From Apteryx mantelli (taxonomy: Eukaryota; Chordata; Aves; Apterygiformes; Apterygidae): 64,000 bases of DNA. The stretch is from NCBI RefSeq assembly GCF_036417845.1, contig NC_089978.1:136332288-136396287 (forward strand). The letters are read 5' to 3'. The translations under genes and the position numbers were made by a program. Under the pieces are notes generated by a model. The model did no database searches and was not told the origin of the DNA. It worked only from the letters and a program-made list of their open reading frames with translations. Shown here piece by piece: positions 35,444-45,601 of the stretch (position 1 is its first letter; each line of letters begins with the position of its first letter).

Positions 35444-35771
35444 GTAAGCTGATTTCTGTTCATGTTGGATTATTAAATGGTGATGTTCACTAAACTGGGT
35501 TGTTTGATGGAGATCTCAGCAGAGACCTTGGTGCTGAGCAGGATTTATCCAGTGTCACTTGCCTGATATCTTGGGAATGACAGTGGTGTAATCAGGCTCT
35601 TGTGTCTCAGGTAAACAAGCGGTAAAAGATACCCCTCTGAAAGCCCTTTGTTAAGCTCCCCAGAGACAATGCTCTCTATAACTATCACTATAATTATTGG
35701 AGGGAGAGGCTGCCACCTTGAGAATGTGGCAGACACAGAACATCTTCACTGTCTCCTGCCTCTTTTCACAG

Positions 35772-35853
35772 GATATCAGCAGCAGCTCTTATATAAGCAC
35801 ACAGATGGCTCATACAGTGCCTTTGAGGAAGGAAGTGAGCCAGGGAACACATG
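35772..35853 (+). CDS. Gene 2 exon 25: thioester domain
   Basis: 82 nt. [22 protein letters not shown], strongly conserved in the family. Donor TG|GTAAGT. Confidence 0.95.
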
Positions 35854-36516
35854 GTAAGTACAGATCTCCAGAAACAGCTGAGGGGCAACAACTGGATCTG
35901 GTCATTCTCAAGCTGGCCTGGATTTTAGCAATTGGGGAACCTGAGTGAGTCTGGAGATGTGAAGTTATTTCAAACAGAAACCACTTCTAAGACATTTCAG
36001 AAGAGAACCACACCAGTGAACTGATTTGAGGTACCCCTGTTTGAGTGTTTGTGCTTGGGCACCCCAACTGAGAGTCTGCTTCTGAAGACTTAGCTTCAAA
36101 GCTTTATTCTTCCCAAGATTTCCAAGCTGCATTGTTCCCAGAGAGGTGTGTGAGAGGGGTTGAGTGAGCAACCTTTATGGTCATCAAATACCAGCCCTTC
36201 TGGCTTTACATCACACACGGGCATCATGTTGGGACTGACAGAGACCTGGGGGAAGCACTGAACTCTCAGTGAATTTTCTCTCTCTCTCTCAAATATTCTT
36301 TTGCTGAAAATGGAAAAATCTGAGCTTGAGCTACAGACTTCAAGAGCATCTATCTGATGGCTATTGCTTCCAGTTCACCCGATTTCAAAAGGCCCTGGCC
36401 TGCTGGTATTTCTGCAGGGATGAGATAGCAGAAGATACAGAAACTTCTGTCTCCCTCTAGAGATGAGCATCAGTGACTGGTTCAGTCTGGTTTTCTTCTC
36501 TCTTCCTTGGCTCTAG

Positions 36517-36673
36517 GCTGACTGCCCTTGTCCTCAGGACCTTTAGCCAAGCCCAGGACTTCATCCACATAGACGAGCAAAATATAAAGGATTCTGCCAG
36601 TGCCCTGATAAAAAGTCAGACTCCTTCTGGCTGCTTCAAGAGTGTGGGGAAGCTCTTCAGCAATGGCCTAATA
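36517..36673 (+). CDS. Gene 2 exon 26: thioester domain helices
   Basis: 157 nt. LTALVLRTFSQAQDFIHIDE..SGCFKSVGKLFSNGLI aligns with A2M LTAFVLKTFAQARAYIFIDE. Donor ATA|GTATGA. Confidence 0.93.
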
Positions 36674-37562
36674 GTATGATATGCCTTGGCTGCTCATTAG
36701 GCACTTCAGAGCTGCTTCAGTGTCTGGCCCAATTTGGGTGCCTTAGTTGTGCTTAGTCATGGTGGTGCTTCTTCAGGTTGTGGATGATGGAGGTTTGCGT
36801 TTGATGATACCCATATAGGAACTGCACCAACACACCCACATCCAAACACGCTCCCTAAAACGGAAAAGGTTTTCAAGCTCTCCATTATTCCTTGGTAAAC
36901 TGCTTTAGTTTCCTTCCCTACTACTGAGCTGCCTTTTCTTCCTTCACTCTGAGCCCCCACTGTATAGAGAATGATAGCAGCTATTCGTGAGATTCAGCTT
37001 TCCAGGAGTGTGCCGTATACACTCAGAAACACAACACTTCTATATGCACAGACACACACAGAATACCAACAAAGCAGAGCCACCAGCAGTTCACTGCACA
37101 GGCAGGTGTCCTCAGAGAATCACGCCTCCAAGTGTAGAGAATGGTATTTTTTGCTTTCCCTCACAAAAGCTACATTCTTCTTTGCTCCTCCACACCTTGC
37201 CACTGTCCCAGCCCTCAAGTGAGATGTAATGTGGTACTTGGGCTGTGGGAGCATCACTTACCTCTGGTGCTAAAATCTGCTACTGAAAATCCTTTGCAGA
37301 AAGAGAGGAAATGTGCTCAGTGTCCAATGGAGGGAGGGAATCAGTTACACAAACGAACTTGGGTCCTGTGATTGAGAAGTGCTCTGGCAGTGGTAGTTGC
37401 ATGAGCAGATACCAGCCCTGACACTTCCCTAGCAGAAGAAAAGGATCAGCGCTGTCGTCTATGCAGACTTGGAATTGACTTGGAAAGCAGAAGGCACTGG
37501 AAAACTTCTCTCTCTCTCTCCGCATGGCAGCCCTCCTCTTCTCTGTTTTGTGAGGACTGCAG

Positions 37563-37637
37563 GGTGCAGTGGAGGAAGGACTGGGGCTGAGCTCTGCAAT
37601 CATCACAGCTCTCATACACTCAGGGATGCCACGCTCT
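37563..37637 (+). CDS. Gene 2 exon 27
   Basis: 75 nt, the same length as in gene 3. GAVEEGLGLSSAIITALIHS; the usual LSAY(I/V) is LSSAI here. Acceptor CTGCAG, donor GTGAGT. Confidence 0.88.
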
Positions 37638-37849
37638 GTGAGTATCAACAGTGGGGACATGCTGTATGCACAGCCTCTTGGCAGACAAGTACATTCAAAG
37701 TATGCCTATGTTCACATACATAGGAGTGCATTACCAGCTTTTTCCATGTGTGTCTTGTCCCTGTTCCCACCTCCTCTGCACATATCAAAGCTGCAGTTCC
37801 TCCTCAAGACACCTTGTCAACAATCGGTGTGCTTTCATTTTTATCCTAG

Positions 37850-38020
37850 GATCCAGTTTTGTGGAAAGCTCTGAAATGTATAAAAGACTTGGTCAATGCA
37901 GATACTGACAGTTCCAACCTCTACAGCCTGGCACTAGCTGCAAATGCCTTTGCAGTAGCAGGTGATAAGGCACTGATGCAGAAAACACTCAAAAGATTGG
38001 ATAAGGCACCATAAAATCAG
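37850..38020 (+). CDS. Gene 2 exon 28 with 1-nt deletion and premature TAA
   Basis: 171 nt where phase requires 172. DPVLWKALKCIKDLV to TLKRLDKA then CCA-TAA (38012-38014). One base missing near 38006-38010 explains it: with it the end would read AIKSG as in gene 3. The next exon starts in the phase a 172-nt exon would give. Confidence 0.9.
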
Positions 38021-38032
38021 GTACCAGAGTAT

Positions 38033-38153
38033 GTGAGGTGGGAGTGAGGGACTTTGGCAAAATTGTGTGGAGAGTCCAGGGCTAGACTGCCATGGGACTG
38101 CAGGGCAGGAGTGGGGGACACTGTCAGAGCTGTGTGGGGAGCCCAAGGCTTGG
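38033..38153 (+). repeat. GC-rich dispersed repeat, copy C (about two units)
   Basis: GTGTGGAGAGTCCAGGGCTA, then GGGCAGGAGTGGGGGACACT and AGAGCTGTGTGGGGAGCCC. The longest of the four copies in this window, in intron 28 of gene 2. Confidence 0.6.
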
Positions 38154-38463
38154 ATATTCTCTGTTTGCCAAGCTGACACAGACTATATCCGTAATGTGAG
38201 ACAGACTTGCTCTATGGATGACTTCACAGTACTGGTCTCCCAGTCATCCAAACCAGAGGAGCTTCATGGATATTCTAGAGCTCCTTCCCAGCCTGAAGTT
38301 GTTTTTTTATTAGCAAAAGCAGGGTGTGGAGGATAAGGGGAAGACATCTGTATCTTGTCCCAATGTACTTGTTCACTCGGTACCTAAGCACAGGGACTGA
38401 GGAGGACTCCAGGGTCTTTAGATACAGCTACATACTCCATAAGTCTTCCCACTCTACCACTAG

Positions 38464-38678
38464 ATGACCAGATGTTCTGGAGTCAACAGTCCAAAAAGGA
38501 AGGGGACTCCCCATACTGGTATCGGGCGCCATCTGTTGATGTGGAATTGACATCTGGTATCCTCATGGCTCACCTTTCGAAGTCAAGTTTGTCTTCAGAT
38601 GACATCAGAAAAGCATCCCAGATTGTGTCTTGGCTCACCAAGCAGCAAAACCCCTATGGAGGCTTTGCTTCAACTCAG
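38464..38678 (+). CDS. Gene 2 exon 29: thioester domain
   Basis: 215 nt, identical in length to gene 3. [39 protein letters not shown]. Acceptor CACTAG, donor GTAATC. Confidence 0.95.
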
Positions 38679-38967
38679 GTAATCCACTGGAGCCATCAGC
38701 AGCAGAGAACCTGCTGTCAGCTGGGGCTTGTGAGAGCAACAGGTTCTAGCACCGCCCGTAGAAAAAAGAGAGAGAGAGCATGTGTGCTCCTGGGGTTGAA
38801 AGGGTGAATCCTAATACTTGCATTCTTCTAAGCTAATTCCATGCTAAGAGTTCAAGGGGAATGTATACCCCCGCTTTGGACTGTAGCTGTAGTACAAGGG
38901 AGGGAAAGGCTAAGGACTAGACATGCACAGGAATCCTATTTTGTTCAATGTGTGTCTTTTCCCTCAG

Positions 38968-39183
38968 GACACAGTTGTTGCCCTAGAAGCCCTAGCCCTG
39001 TATGCAACCGAGACCTTTAGCAAGGAGGGCCCTGATCTTCAGGCTTCTCTCTCCTCTGAGGGCTTCAGCCAAAACATCCAGGTAGACAACACCAATCGGC
39101 TCCTGCTACAGACAGCGGAGCTGGCAGCCATTCCCAGAGAGTACAGTGTGCGCGTGCAGGGCCATGGGTGCCTCTTCCTACAG
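38968..39183 (+). CDS. Gene 2 exon 30: thioester/CUB
   Basis: 216 nt. DTVVALEALALYATETFS..VDNTNRLLLQTAELAAIPREY..GCLFLQ. Acceptor CCTCAG, donor GTAAGC. Confidence 0.95.
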
Positions 39184-39586
39184 GTAAGCCCAGCCAGGGA
39201 AGCAAGATCTGCCTGGGGAAAAGCCCTGCAAAGCCAGGGAAACTCTCACTCTGCTGTTCAGCCAGGACTGAAAACAGACTGTAGTGACTTGCAGAAATCT
39301 AGGGCATCAGGGCTGGTAGGAGTAGCTGGGATTCAATGGAAAAGGAACAGCAGTTTCCCATATGAGGTTTGGATTGTCTCCACCTAGTCAGAGCTGTACC
39401 TCTCCTCTAAGAATCCATGTGACAACCACCAGGAAGAGTGCAGTAGCACAACCTCTGCTTCTAACACATCATTTTCTCTTATGCCAGTGCAAGACAGCAA
39501 AAAGCAGCCAAATCCTAGGCAAGGATATTTGGCAGCAAACAGCTGCTATTCTCTGCCAACTAGCTTCTTTCTGTCTCTCCTGACAG

Positions 39587-39702
39587 GCCATTCTGAGGTA
39601 CCATATCCCTCCACAATGAAGCGATCTCAACTTTGCTTTGTCTGTGCAGACAGAGTGCACCTTGCCCAACGCCACCCAGTTTCCTGTCACTGTCCGTGCT
39701 CA
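39587..39702 (+). CDS. Gene 2 exon 31 with in-frame TGA
   Basis: AILRYHIPPQ, then TGA (39617-39619), then SDLNFALSVQTECTLPNATQ in the same frame. The neighbouring family residue is usually basic, consistent with CGA to TGA. Ends phase 2 at CA|GTAGGA, joining exon 32 correctly. Confidence 0.9.
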
Positions 39703-40379
39703 GTAGGAGACACTCAACTGTCCTTTTCTTCCCCCGTGCTGAGTGGCTTCTGGCCTGTACCAGCCTCTAGATGATCAGGATTCCCCTTCCCTCATGAGGT
39801 CCAAGTGCTAAGACTTCCCTGTTCTTTTAACTATGCTCTCCTCAGCTGGGTGGAAGGTACCAGGCCCTGGAGGGATGGTTTAGGCTGTAGTCCTGTCTCT
39901 TCATTGCATCAGTCATCACAATTTTTCCCAAGGCCTGTGGGTCTCACCCCCTTACACAATGAGATCTCAAAACACTAGTGTTGTGAAGGTCTTGTGGGAC
40001 TGACTGCTGACCTCATTCCAAAGTCTTCCCTTCTCTGCTCCTGGCGGGTTGTCACACCACCCTCCTCTGCTTTACCTCTGCCTGATTTGTGCCAGAACTG
40101 CCAACATGACAGGAGGAGGATATGATATTCCCAGCCCTGCCTAGAGAAGGAAACTCCAGAAACCTTCCAAGGAATTTGTTCTCCTTGGCTCAGCACAGCT
40201 GAGAGAGATCAGGGGAAGCACAAGAATTTATTACAGTGCAGAAAGAGGTATGCTTACAGGAGGAGCACTGGAAGGAAAGGCAGATCCCTCCACCTGAGTG
40301 GCAAAGGTGGGCTGGAGAATCTGCAGAGATCGTGATTCAGAAAGTAATATTAGTGCTGTTCCCTGGGTTCCTGCTGCAG

Positions 40380-40470
40380 CTATACAGGAAACTCTGTGTC
40401 CACCAACATGGTCCTGATCCAAGTGGAGCTGCTGTCTGGATACAGCCCCATGGCAGGTTCACCGGAAGAG
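40380..40470 (+). CDS. Gene 2 exon 32: receptor-binding domain
   Basis: 91 nt. YTGNSVSTNMVLIQVELLSG, equivalent to A2M YTGSRSASNMAIVDVKMVSG. Acceptor CTGCAG, donor GTGAGA. Confidence 0.95.
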
Positions 40471-40808
40471 GTGAGACTGTGAGTTTGTGTCCATTTGGGG
40501 TGGGAATGGTGACAGATGTCCATGATGCAGGATTGTAAGCAATCATGCAGGACTGTAAGCATGATCATGAACATTCCTGTGGGCAGGTAAATACAGTTCT
40601 TCTCTTCCCAAGAGGTCTTTACACTTGGTGTCTCTTCCAGGCCACAAGGAGATCTTCACTTTGCCTTTCTCCACACCAAGCACTTCTTTGGCCCTGTGAA
40701 AATTTTGTCCATGCTTTCAGAAGGACAAATCCCCCTGAATACTTCTGCTTCCTTGATAGAATCTTTCTGACAGAGTGTGGCTTTTTTGTTTTGTTTATCT
40801 ATTTTCAG

Positions 40809-40877
40809 CTAAAGAAAATGCCTTTAGTGAAGAAAGTTGAAAGCAAAGCTGACCGTGTTATTCTCTATCTGGATGAA
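40809..40877 (+). CDS. Gene 2 exon 33: receptor-binding domain
   Basis: 69 nt. LKKMPLVKKVESKADRVILY then LDE. Lysine-rich like the A2M receptor-recognition helix, but the individual LRP1-contact lysines cannot be assigned from sequence alone. Confidence 0.92.
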
Positions 40878-41930
40878 GTGAGTGGAATTTAGCCTAATGT
40901 AATCATTAAGAGGACTGTGAGTTGGCAGATATTTTTTAGGTTACTCATGTATCTTGTTTCCATGGCTATTTTAAGTAGCGAGTGCTATTGTTGCCTGCCT
41001 GTAAGCAGCCTAAATGCAGTAGGAAGCATCCAAGATTGCTCACAGAATTTGCCAGGATTCTCAAAATTAAACCAGATGGTTTTGTGAGCAGCAATGCTCA
41101 CTCCACAGCCTCATTAGTCCACAGATTAGCAATCACTCCAGCCTTTCACTAGCCACACTCATAGCTAAACAATACCAGAAACAAGAGCTGTCATGAATTT
41201 GAAAACCTCTGAATTTCCAAGGAGCACTTCAACATTTCTCTGGCACGTGACTCTTTATCCCCACCTGTGTATCAGCTGAGCTAAGCTAGCCTCATAGTGA
41301 ACTGGTTATTTTAGCGTAGCTGCATTAGACTTGCAGAAGGGCTCTTTTTGTTACATCTACAGCACAGAGTAGAAAGGCGTGTGGAGAAAGATTTCAGCTT
41401 AGACTGCCAAGTAGCACAAAATGGAATCCACTGAACAGCAGCTCATGTAACTACCACCATCCAGCAGATGTTCATCCACACTTTGTATTTGTCTAACCTA
41501 ACAGGCTGTGTGAGATTATAGAATAAGAGCTGATCTAATGTGACTACATAGGAACAAGTAGCAACTGAGGCCTGATGCAGGAAAAGAAGCCCTGCATGAA
41601 GGAGTTCAGAGCAGAAACGAATGGGAATGTGGGATGTGTTGGGAACACTAGTACTGCATTTAGATACCTAATGCTCATTGACTCCATGGATTTGATATTT
41701 CTCATGAACTAAGTTAAATCTGGTGCCCCCAAGTGGGGTATGACCACAGAGTTTGAGGTAAAAGGTATCTCTGAGATGGACTGAAAGGCGGGACTGATCT
41801 GTCACAGTGGTGAGGCCTCTGCAGAAGTCTGTGTGAAGGGAACGTTCAGGGAGTGAAGTGAAGGCAGGTTGAAGGGATTGTCTTACAAGACTTTGGTTCT
41901 GGCTGTAATCTTTGCATCTCTTGGCTTTAG

Positions 41931-42033
41931 CTGACTCGGCAGCCTCAGGTCTACACCTTGCTGGTGCAGCAGAACACACAGGTGAAGGATCTTAAGTCTG
42001 CTAATATCAAGGTCTATGATTACTACATGCCAG
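41931..42033 (+). CDS. Gene 2 exon 34: receptor-binding domain
   Basis: 103 nt. Ends [17 protein letters not shown], near-identical to A2M RDLKPAIVKVYDYYET. Acceptor CTTTAG, donor GTGAGC. Confidence 0.95.
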
Positions 42034-42079
42034 GTGAGCTCAGATGCTGGACTTCAGAAATCTCAAAAATGTAACATTG

Positions 42080-42220
42080 GAAGGAACTTTCTGAAATTGT
42101 CAAGTCCAAGACAATACCATCTCTGACACGTTCATCTAACCTCCCCTTAAAAACTCTCTAGTGACTTACCTTCTTGGGCTTCAAAATGGTGGAAAACCAT
42201 TGCCCCCAAAACTTGCAAGC
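42080..42220 (-). mobile_element. Old CR1 3' fragment
   Basis: On + it reads ATTGGAAGGAACTTTCTGAA .. TACCATCTCTGACACGTTCA .. CCCCTTAAAAACTCTC, recognisable as a diverged CR1 3' segment of the archosaur/turtle type. Lies in intron 34 of gene 2. Confidence 0.55.
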
Positions 42221-42681
42221 TTGAAGCTGGCACGTGGCTCTGTTTAGTGTCTAACTCTTCCAACAGGAGGAGAGCCAGGAGTTCAGAGCTGTGCTTTTGG
42301 ACATTCATTTTGTGGGAGGCAGAAAAGTGAGGGGATAGCTTAGGATAATGACAGTGACAATAATTTGGCCTATGTTCTCTAAGGTCCCTAATGGGAGGAA
42401 AAGCTAAAAATGTGTCAGGGATTGTTGTTTCTTTAGAAAGTGAGGAATCCCATAGCAGTGCTGGTTGGGACTTATGGCTTCAAAAGTCCCTTGAGTGAAC
42501 CCAGGCTAACTGCAGCGCAGAAACTTTGACACGTACAAGTGATTTCAGTTGTCACAGTGGCAGGAGTCATGGCCTGTAAACTGAGGGCACACCTCTCCTA
42601 GAAGCACAGGCACAATGCTGGGTTGCTTTAGTGATTTTTTGGTGAGTGTATCTCACTGGCACTTTTTCTCTCCTCTTACAG

Positions 42682-42722
42682 AAGAAACTACAGTGATGAG
42701 CTACAATGCCCCTTGCAAGTAA
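42682..42722 (+). CDS. Gene 2 exon 35: C-terminus and stop
   Basis: 41 nt, the same as gene 3. EETTVMSYNAPCK then TAA, matching the family C-terminus (A2M EYNAPC). Acceptor CTTACAG. Confidence 0.94.
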
Positions 42723-45560
42723 GGTGAGGGCTCAACATGTCTTTTGCCATCACAGGCATGGTCCTGAAGATGATGGAGAGGGAGGAAGATGCAGGCTAGG
42801 GTCCTTGGTCAAGAAACTTGCCACATGGCAGGTTGAGGGTATGAAGTGATTAGCGGGACTAAGGGTGAGTTCCTGTATCCCAGTGGTTAAAAAAAGGGAA
42901 AGGGAGAACTGCACTTGAAGGTTTGAGGTGCCCAGCTCACGACAGAGTTGGAGGTATGCTACAGAAAACAAAGGCTGCCTCTCCCAAGTCCCACCACCAA
43001 TCCTGCCATTGTGGATTGAATATACTTTCCTCAAGTCAATACAGTTCCTACACCTGTCACTTTCACTGCAATTCCAGAGCCTTCCAGCCCTGTGCATGCA
43101 ATACTCCATGTTCATCTTCATTGCAGGGCCTGACTTCTTTTCATTGCTAGGCCTTTTGGAGTCCCAGCCTGGCTTCTGATCCTTGCCAGGAAATGAGCAC
43201 CTGTCCCATTCTGTTTCCAGGCTGGGCAAAGTCAAAGCTTGAATTTTGAGTGCCTGGTCTTGTCCTAAACTTTGATACATCCACATTCTTTCTTGTCTGC
43301 AGTCCATGAGCTGCAGAAAAACACCTGCTTCATGAGGCATCTAATATGTGGAATAGTCTCTGTGTTTCTCAGATAAAAGACACTGTTGGGGGCACCCTGT
43401 GGTTGTGGGTAATAAGCATGTATGCAACACTGATGCCTTCAGTGGGATATGCACAGCCCTGCTCTAGGATGCCTGCCACAAGCCCCACTATCTTAGCGGA
43501 GATTCTGCTTTAGACTTTGCACATGGGGCTGAAACATGCGCTAAGGGGCCAGTTAGAGAGAACCCTATCCTTGATGGCTTGGCAGTTCTGTTTGGTCATG
43601 AGGCACAAAAACTTCCTGGTGGCTAGTTTTAATACTTCAGGAACACAGACTTTTGTCCTTTGTTGTCTCCACAGGAACAGGGACAGACCCATCCACTGCA
43701 GCCTTTACCCCTCAGTCCTTTGTCATGTCTGCTCCAGCCACCATGTGGAGATGAGAAGTGAAGAGAGAAAATGCTTGAAATTGCCTCCTAAGCAGTTAGT
43801 TTCCTAAAGGCTCAGACTGTGCCTGGCATCTTATTAAAAGTCAGGAGACTAGAATTGTCTGGTTGAATGATTATCCAGACTTAGTGTTTTCCTCCAAAAC
43901 CAGGAAAATCATGTTTAAGAGCACCCAGGAAAAATAACTCCTTCAGTTCCATTCTGTGTGCATATACAAGAGTAAAACTCAGCCCTTCCAATAGTGGACT
44001 TGCACAGGAGGAGGTGGAGCACACACCAAGGTAGATTTGGTACTGGGAGAAGGTGGTCATTACACCAGCCTGAGATGAGGCAAGGGAATCCTGGGATATG
44101 ATCAACAGCTCCTTTGGCCAACAACTGCATTTAGAGATATCTACTAAGTGTAATTGGCAAGGAGCTATTGCTGAGAAGAGATGAAGGGTTACAGTCCCAA
44201 TAGCATTGTATTACTATTTGGAGACAGCTTCAAAGCAGGGTTGAAGGTAAGAGAGCTCACAGAAAGGGTGCAGGAGATGCATCTATCACAGCATGTTCAA
44301 TTGCACCTTGTTCCCCAAAGCTGCAGAGGTCCTACTGCAGGGAGTGCTAGGAGAAACCATGAGAAGTGTGAGGAAAAGCAGTAGAGGAGCTTCAAGGTTT
44401 GTACACTAGTAGTAGTAGAAATGGTATCCCCATGGGCTGAGTCTGTAGTTCGTCAACAACTGGCACAATGACAGCAGGGTCAGGGATGATGCTTATTTTA
44501 ATTATTCTTCTCAGGCATATCCCAGATATATAACCCTTCCCCCCACCCCCCAGGCCTCCACAGTGCAGTCACAGCTGCTGGACTGTGGTGATCCCTAAGT
44601 CCATCCACTGAGGCACAAGACCACATGTGCTCAACTTTAATGTGGGCAGTATACCAGCTGGGGCATCTCCTTCCATTCAGGGCCCAACCTGAAACATTGG
44701 GCAAAGGCAGGAGTCACTGGGTGGCAGTTCCTCTCCTGTTCTTTATCACAACTGTGGGAACTTGGGCTCCCCTTTCCAAGGAGCCATGTGGGACTGCGGA
44801 GAACACAAGCTAAGACAAACAAGGAGGGCTTGACTCATCCCCTCCCATGGCTATTACCAGGCTGTGGAGCAAGCCTTGTCTTGGCTGGTAGTGGGGCTGG
44901 CTTTCTAGACAGGTCCCCAGGCAACGCTCTGTCTGAGGGATGTGACAGGACACAGCACTTGCTGTGTCAAGATTCTGTTTTATCTTTTCAGAGGGGACTT
45001 CTCCAGACTTGTCCTGGCTTCAGGCTAGTACTAACAGGCCACCCCCTTTCTGACAGCTGGCATGTCACCCCAACAAGACAAAACATTACATCTTCCCAGG
45101 TGCAGCTTGCTCCTTTGGCTCCCTGAATCACTTGTCTCCTACCCTGCAATGAATGTACTGGGTGGAGGGAAATGGGGCACCATCTAGGTCTGAGGCCCCT
45201 TGTTAGCACAGATCATTGTAGCTCTGTTTTCTCACTCCACATGAGATAGTCACTAGGTTCAGCCATTCCTTCTTCACTTCCATTTAGACAGAGGCTGTGC
45301 CTATCTCTGCTATCCACTAGAGCCTTTCACCTTACTCCCTGACTGCAAAAGAGCCCTGAGCCTAGCTCCACGCATCCAGCCACAGGTAACTGACAGTTCC
45401 TCATTCTTGCTGGATATATGCTCCCTGATAACAACGATCCTTCTTCCTGCCTTTGACTGCCTATGTAGCTGAAAGACATTCCGTTTCTCCCACTCAAGAC
45501 CCATAATTTCCCAACCCCACTGTTTCTATCACAGTGTGTCACAGGGGCCTGCTGCCTACC
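42723..45560. other. Tail-to-tail intergenic region between genes 2 and 3
   Basis: 2.8 kb holding both 3' UTRs. No AATAAA on either strand was recognised. ATTAAA variants occur at about 43832 (+) and near 44640 and 44500 (-). A 196-codon - ORF (42750-43340) has no recognisable similarity and is within chance expectation for 64 kb. Confidence 0.5.
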
Positions 45561-45601
45561 TCAACTGCAGACAGCACTGTAGTCAGCCAAGGCTCTCTCC
45601 T
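45561..45601 (-). CDS. Gene 3 exon 35: C-terminus and stop
   Basis: 41 nt. [13 protein letters not shown] then TGA (45563-45561), parallel to A2ML1 DEQATIQYSDPCE. Acceptor CCTTTTGCAG. Confidence 0.9.

Larger units (their letters stand above)
15692..42722 (+). pseudogene. Gene 2: complete 35-exon A2ML1-like gene with inactivating lesions
   Basis: Full A2M-family architecture in order: signal peptide (exon 1), MG1-MG6 (2-15), bait region (16-18), MG7/CUB and thioester domain (19-30, GCGEQ in exon 24), receptor-binding domain (31-35), terminating SYNAPCK. The exons sum to 4,406 nt, one short of 1,469 codons, close to human A2ML1 in length. The leader MWSHTLLWG and NYAVAIPSQL..KVCLQL resemble A2ML1. 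Lesions are no AG acceptor at exon 3, a 1-nt deletion giving TAA in exon 28, and TGA in exon 31. The rest is open and phase-consistent, so decay is recent or the assembly is faulty. A functional protein would be a secreted protease trap with a covalent thioester. Introns hold a CR1 element, an older CR1 fragment and short duplications. No clear polyadenylation signal was seen within 1 kb of the stop. Confidence 0.85.

Noticed and set aside
42750..43340. 196-codon ORF on - strand between genes 2 and 3
   Set aside because: No family motif, no signal peptide, no splice context. An ORF of this length is expected about once by chance in 64 kb at this base composition.
43832..43837. ATTAAA as polyadenylation signal of gene 2
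   Set aside because: More than 1.1 kb beyond the stop and without supporting context; kept only as a note.
44988..45209. Candidate last exon of gene 3 (TACATTCATTGC after CACCCAG)
   Set aside because: Phase and length do not fit. The 41-nt exon at 45561-45601 matches the family C-terminus and the gene 2 exon length.
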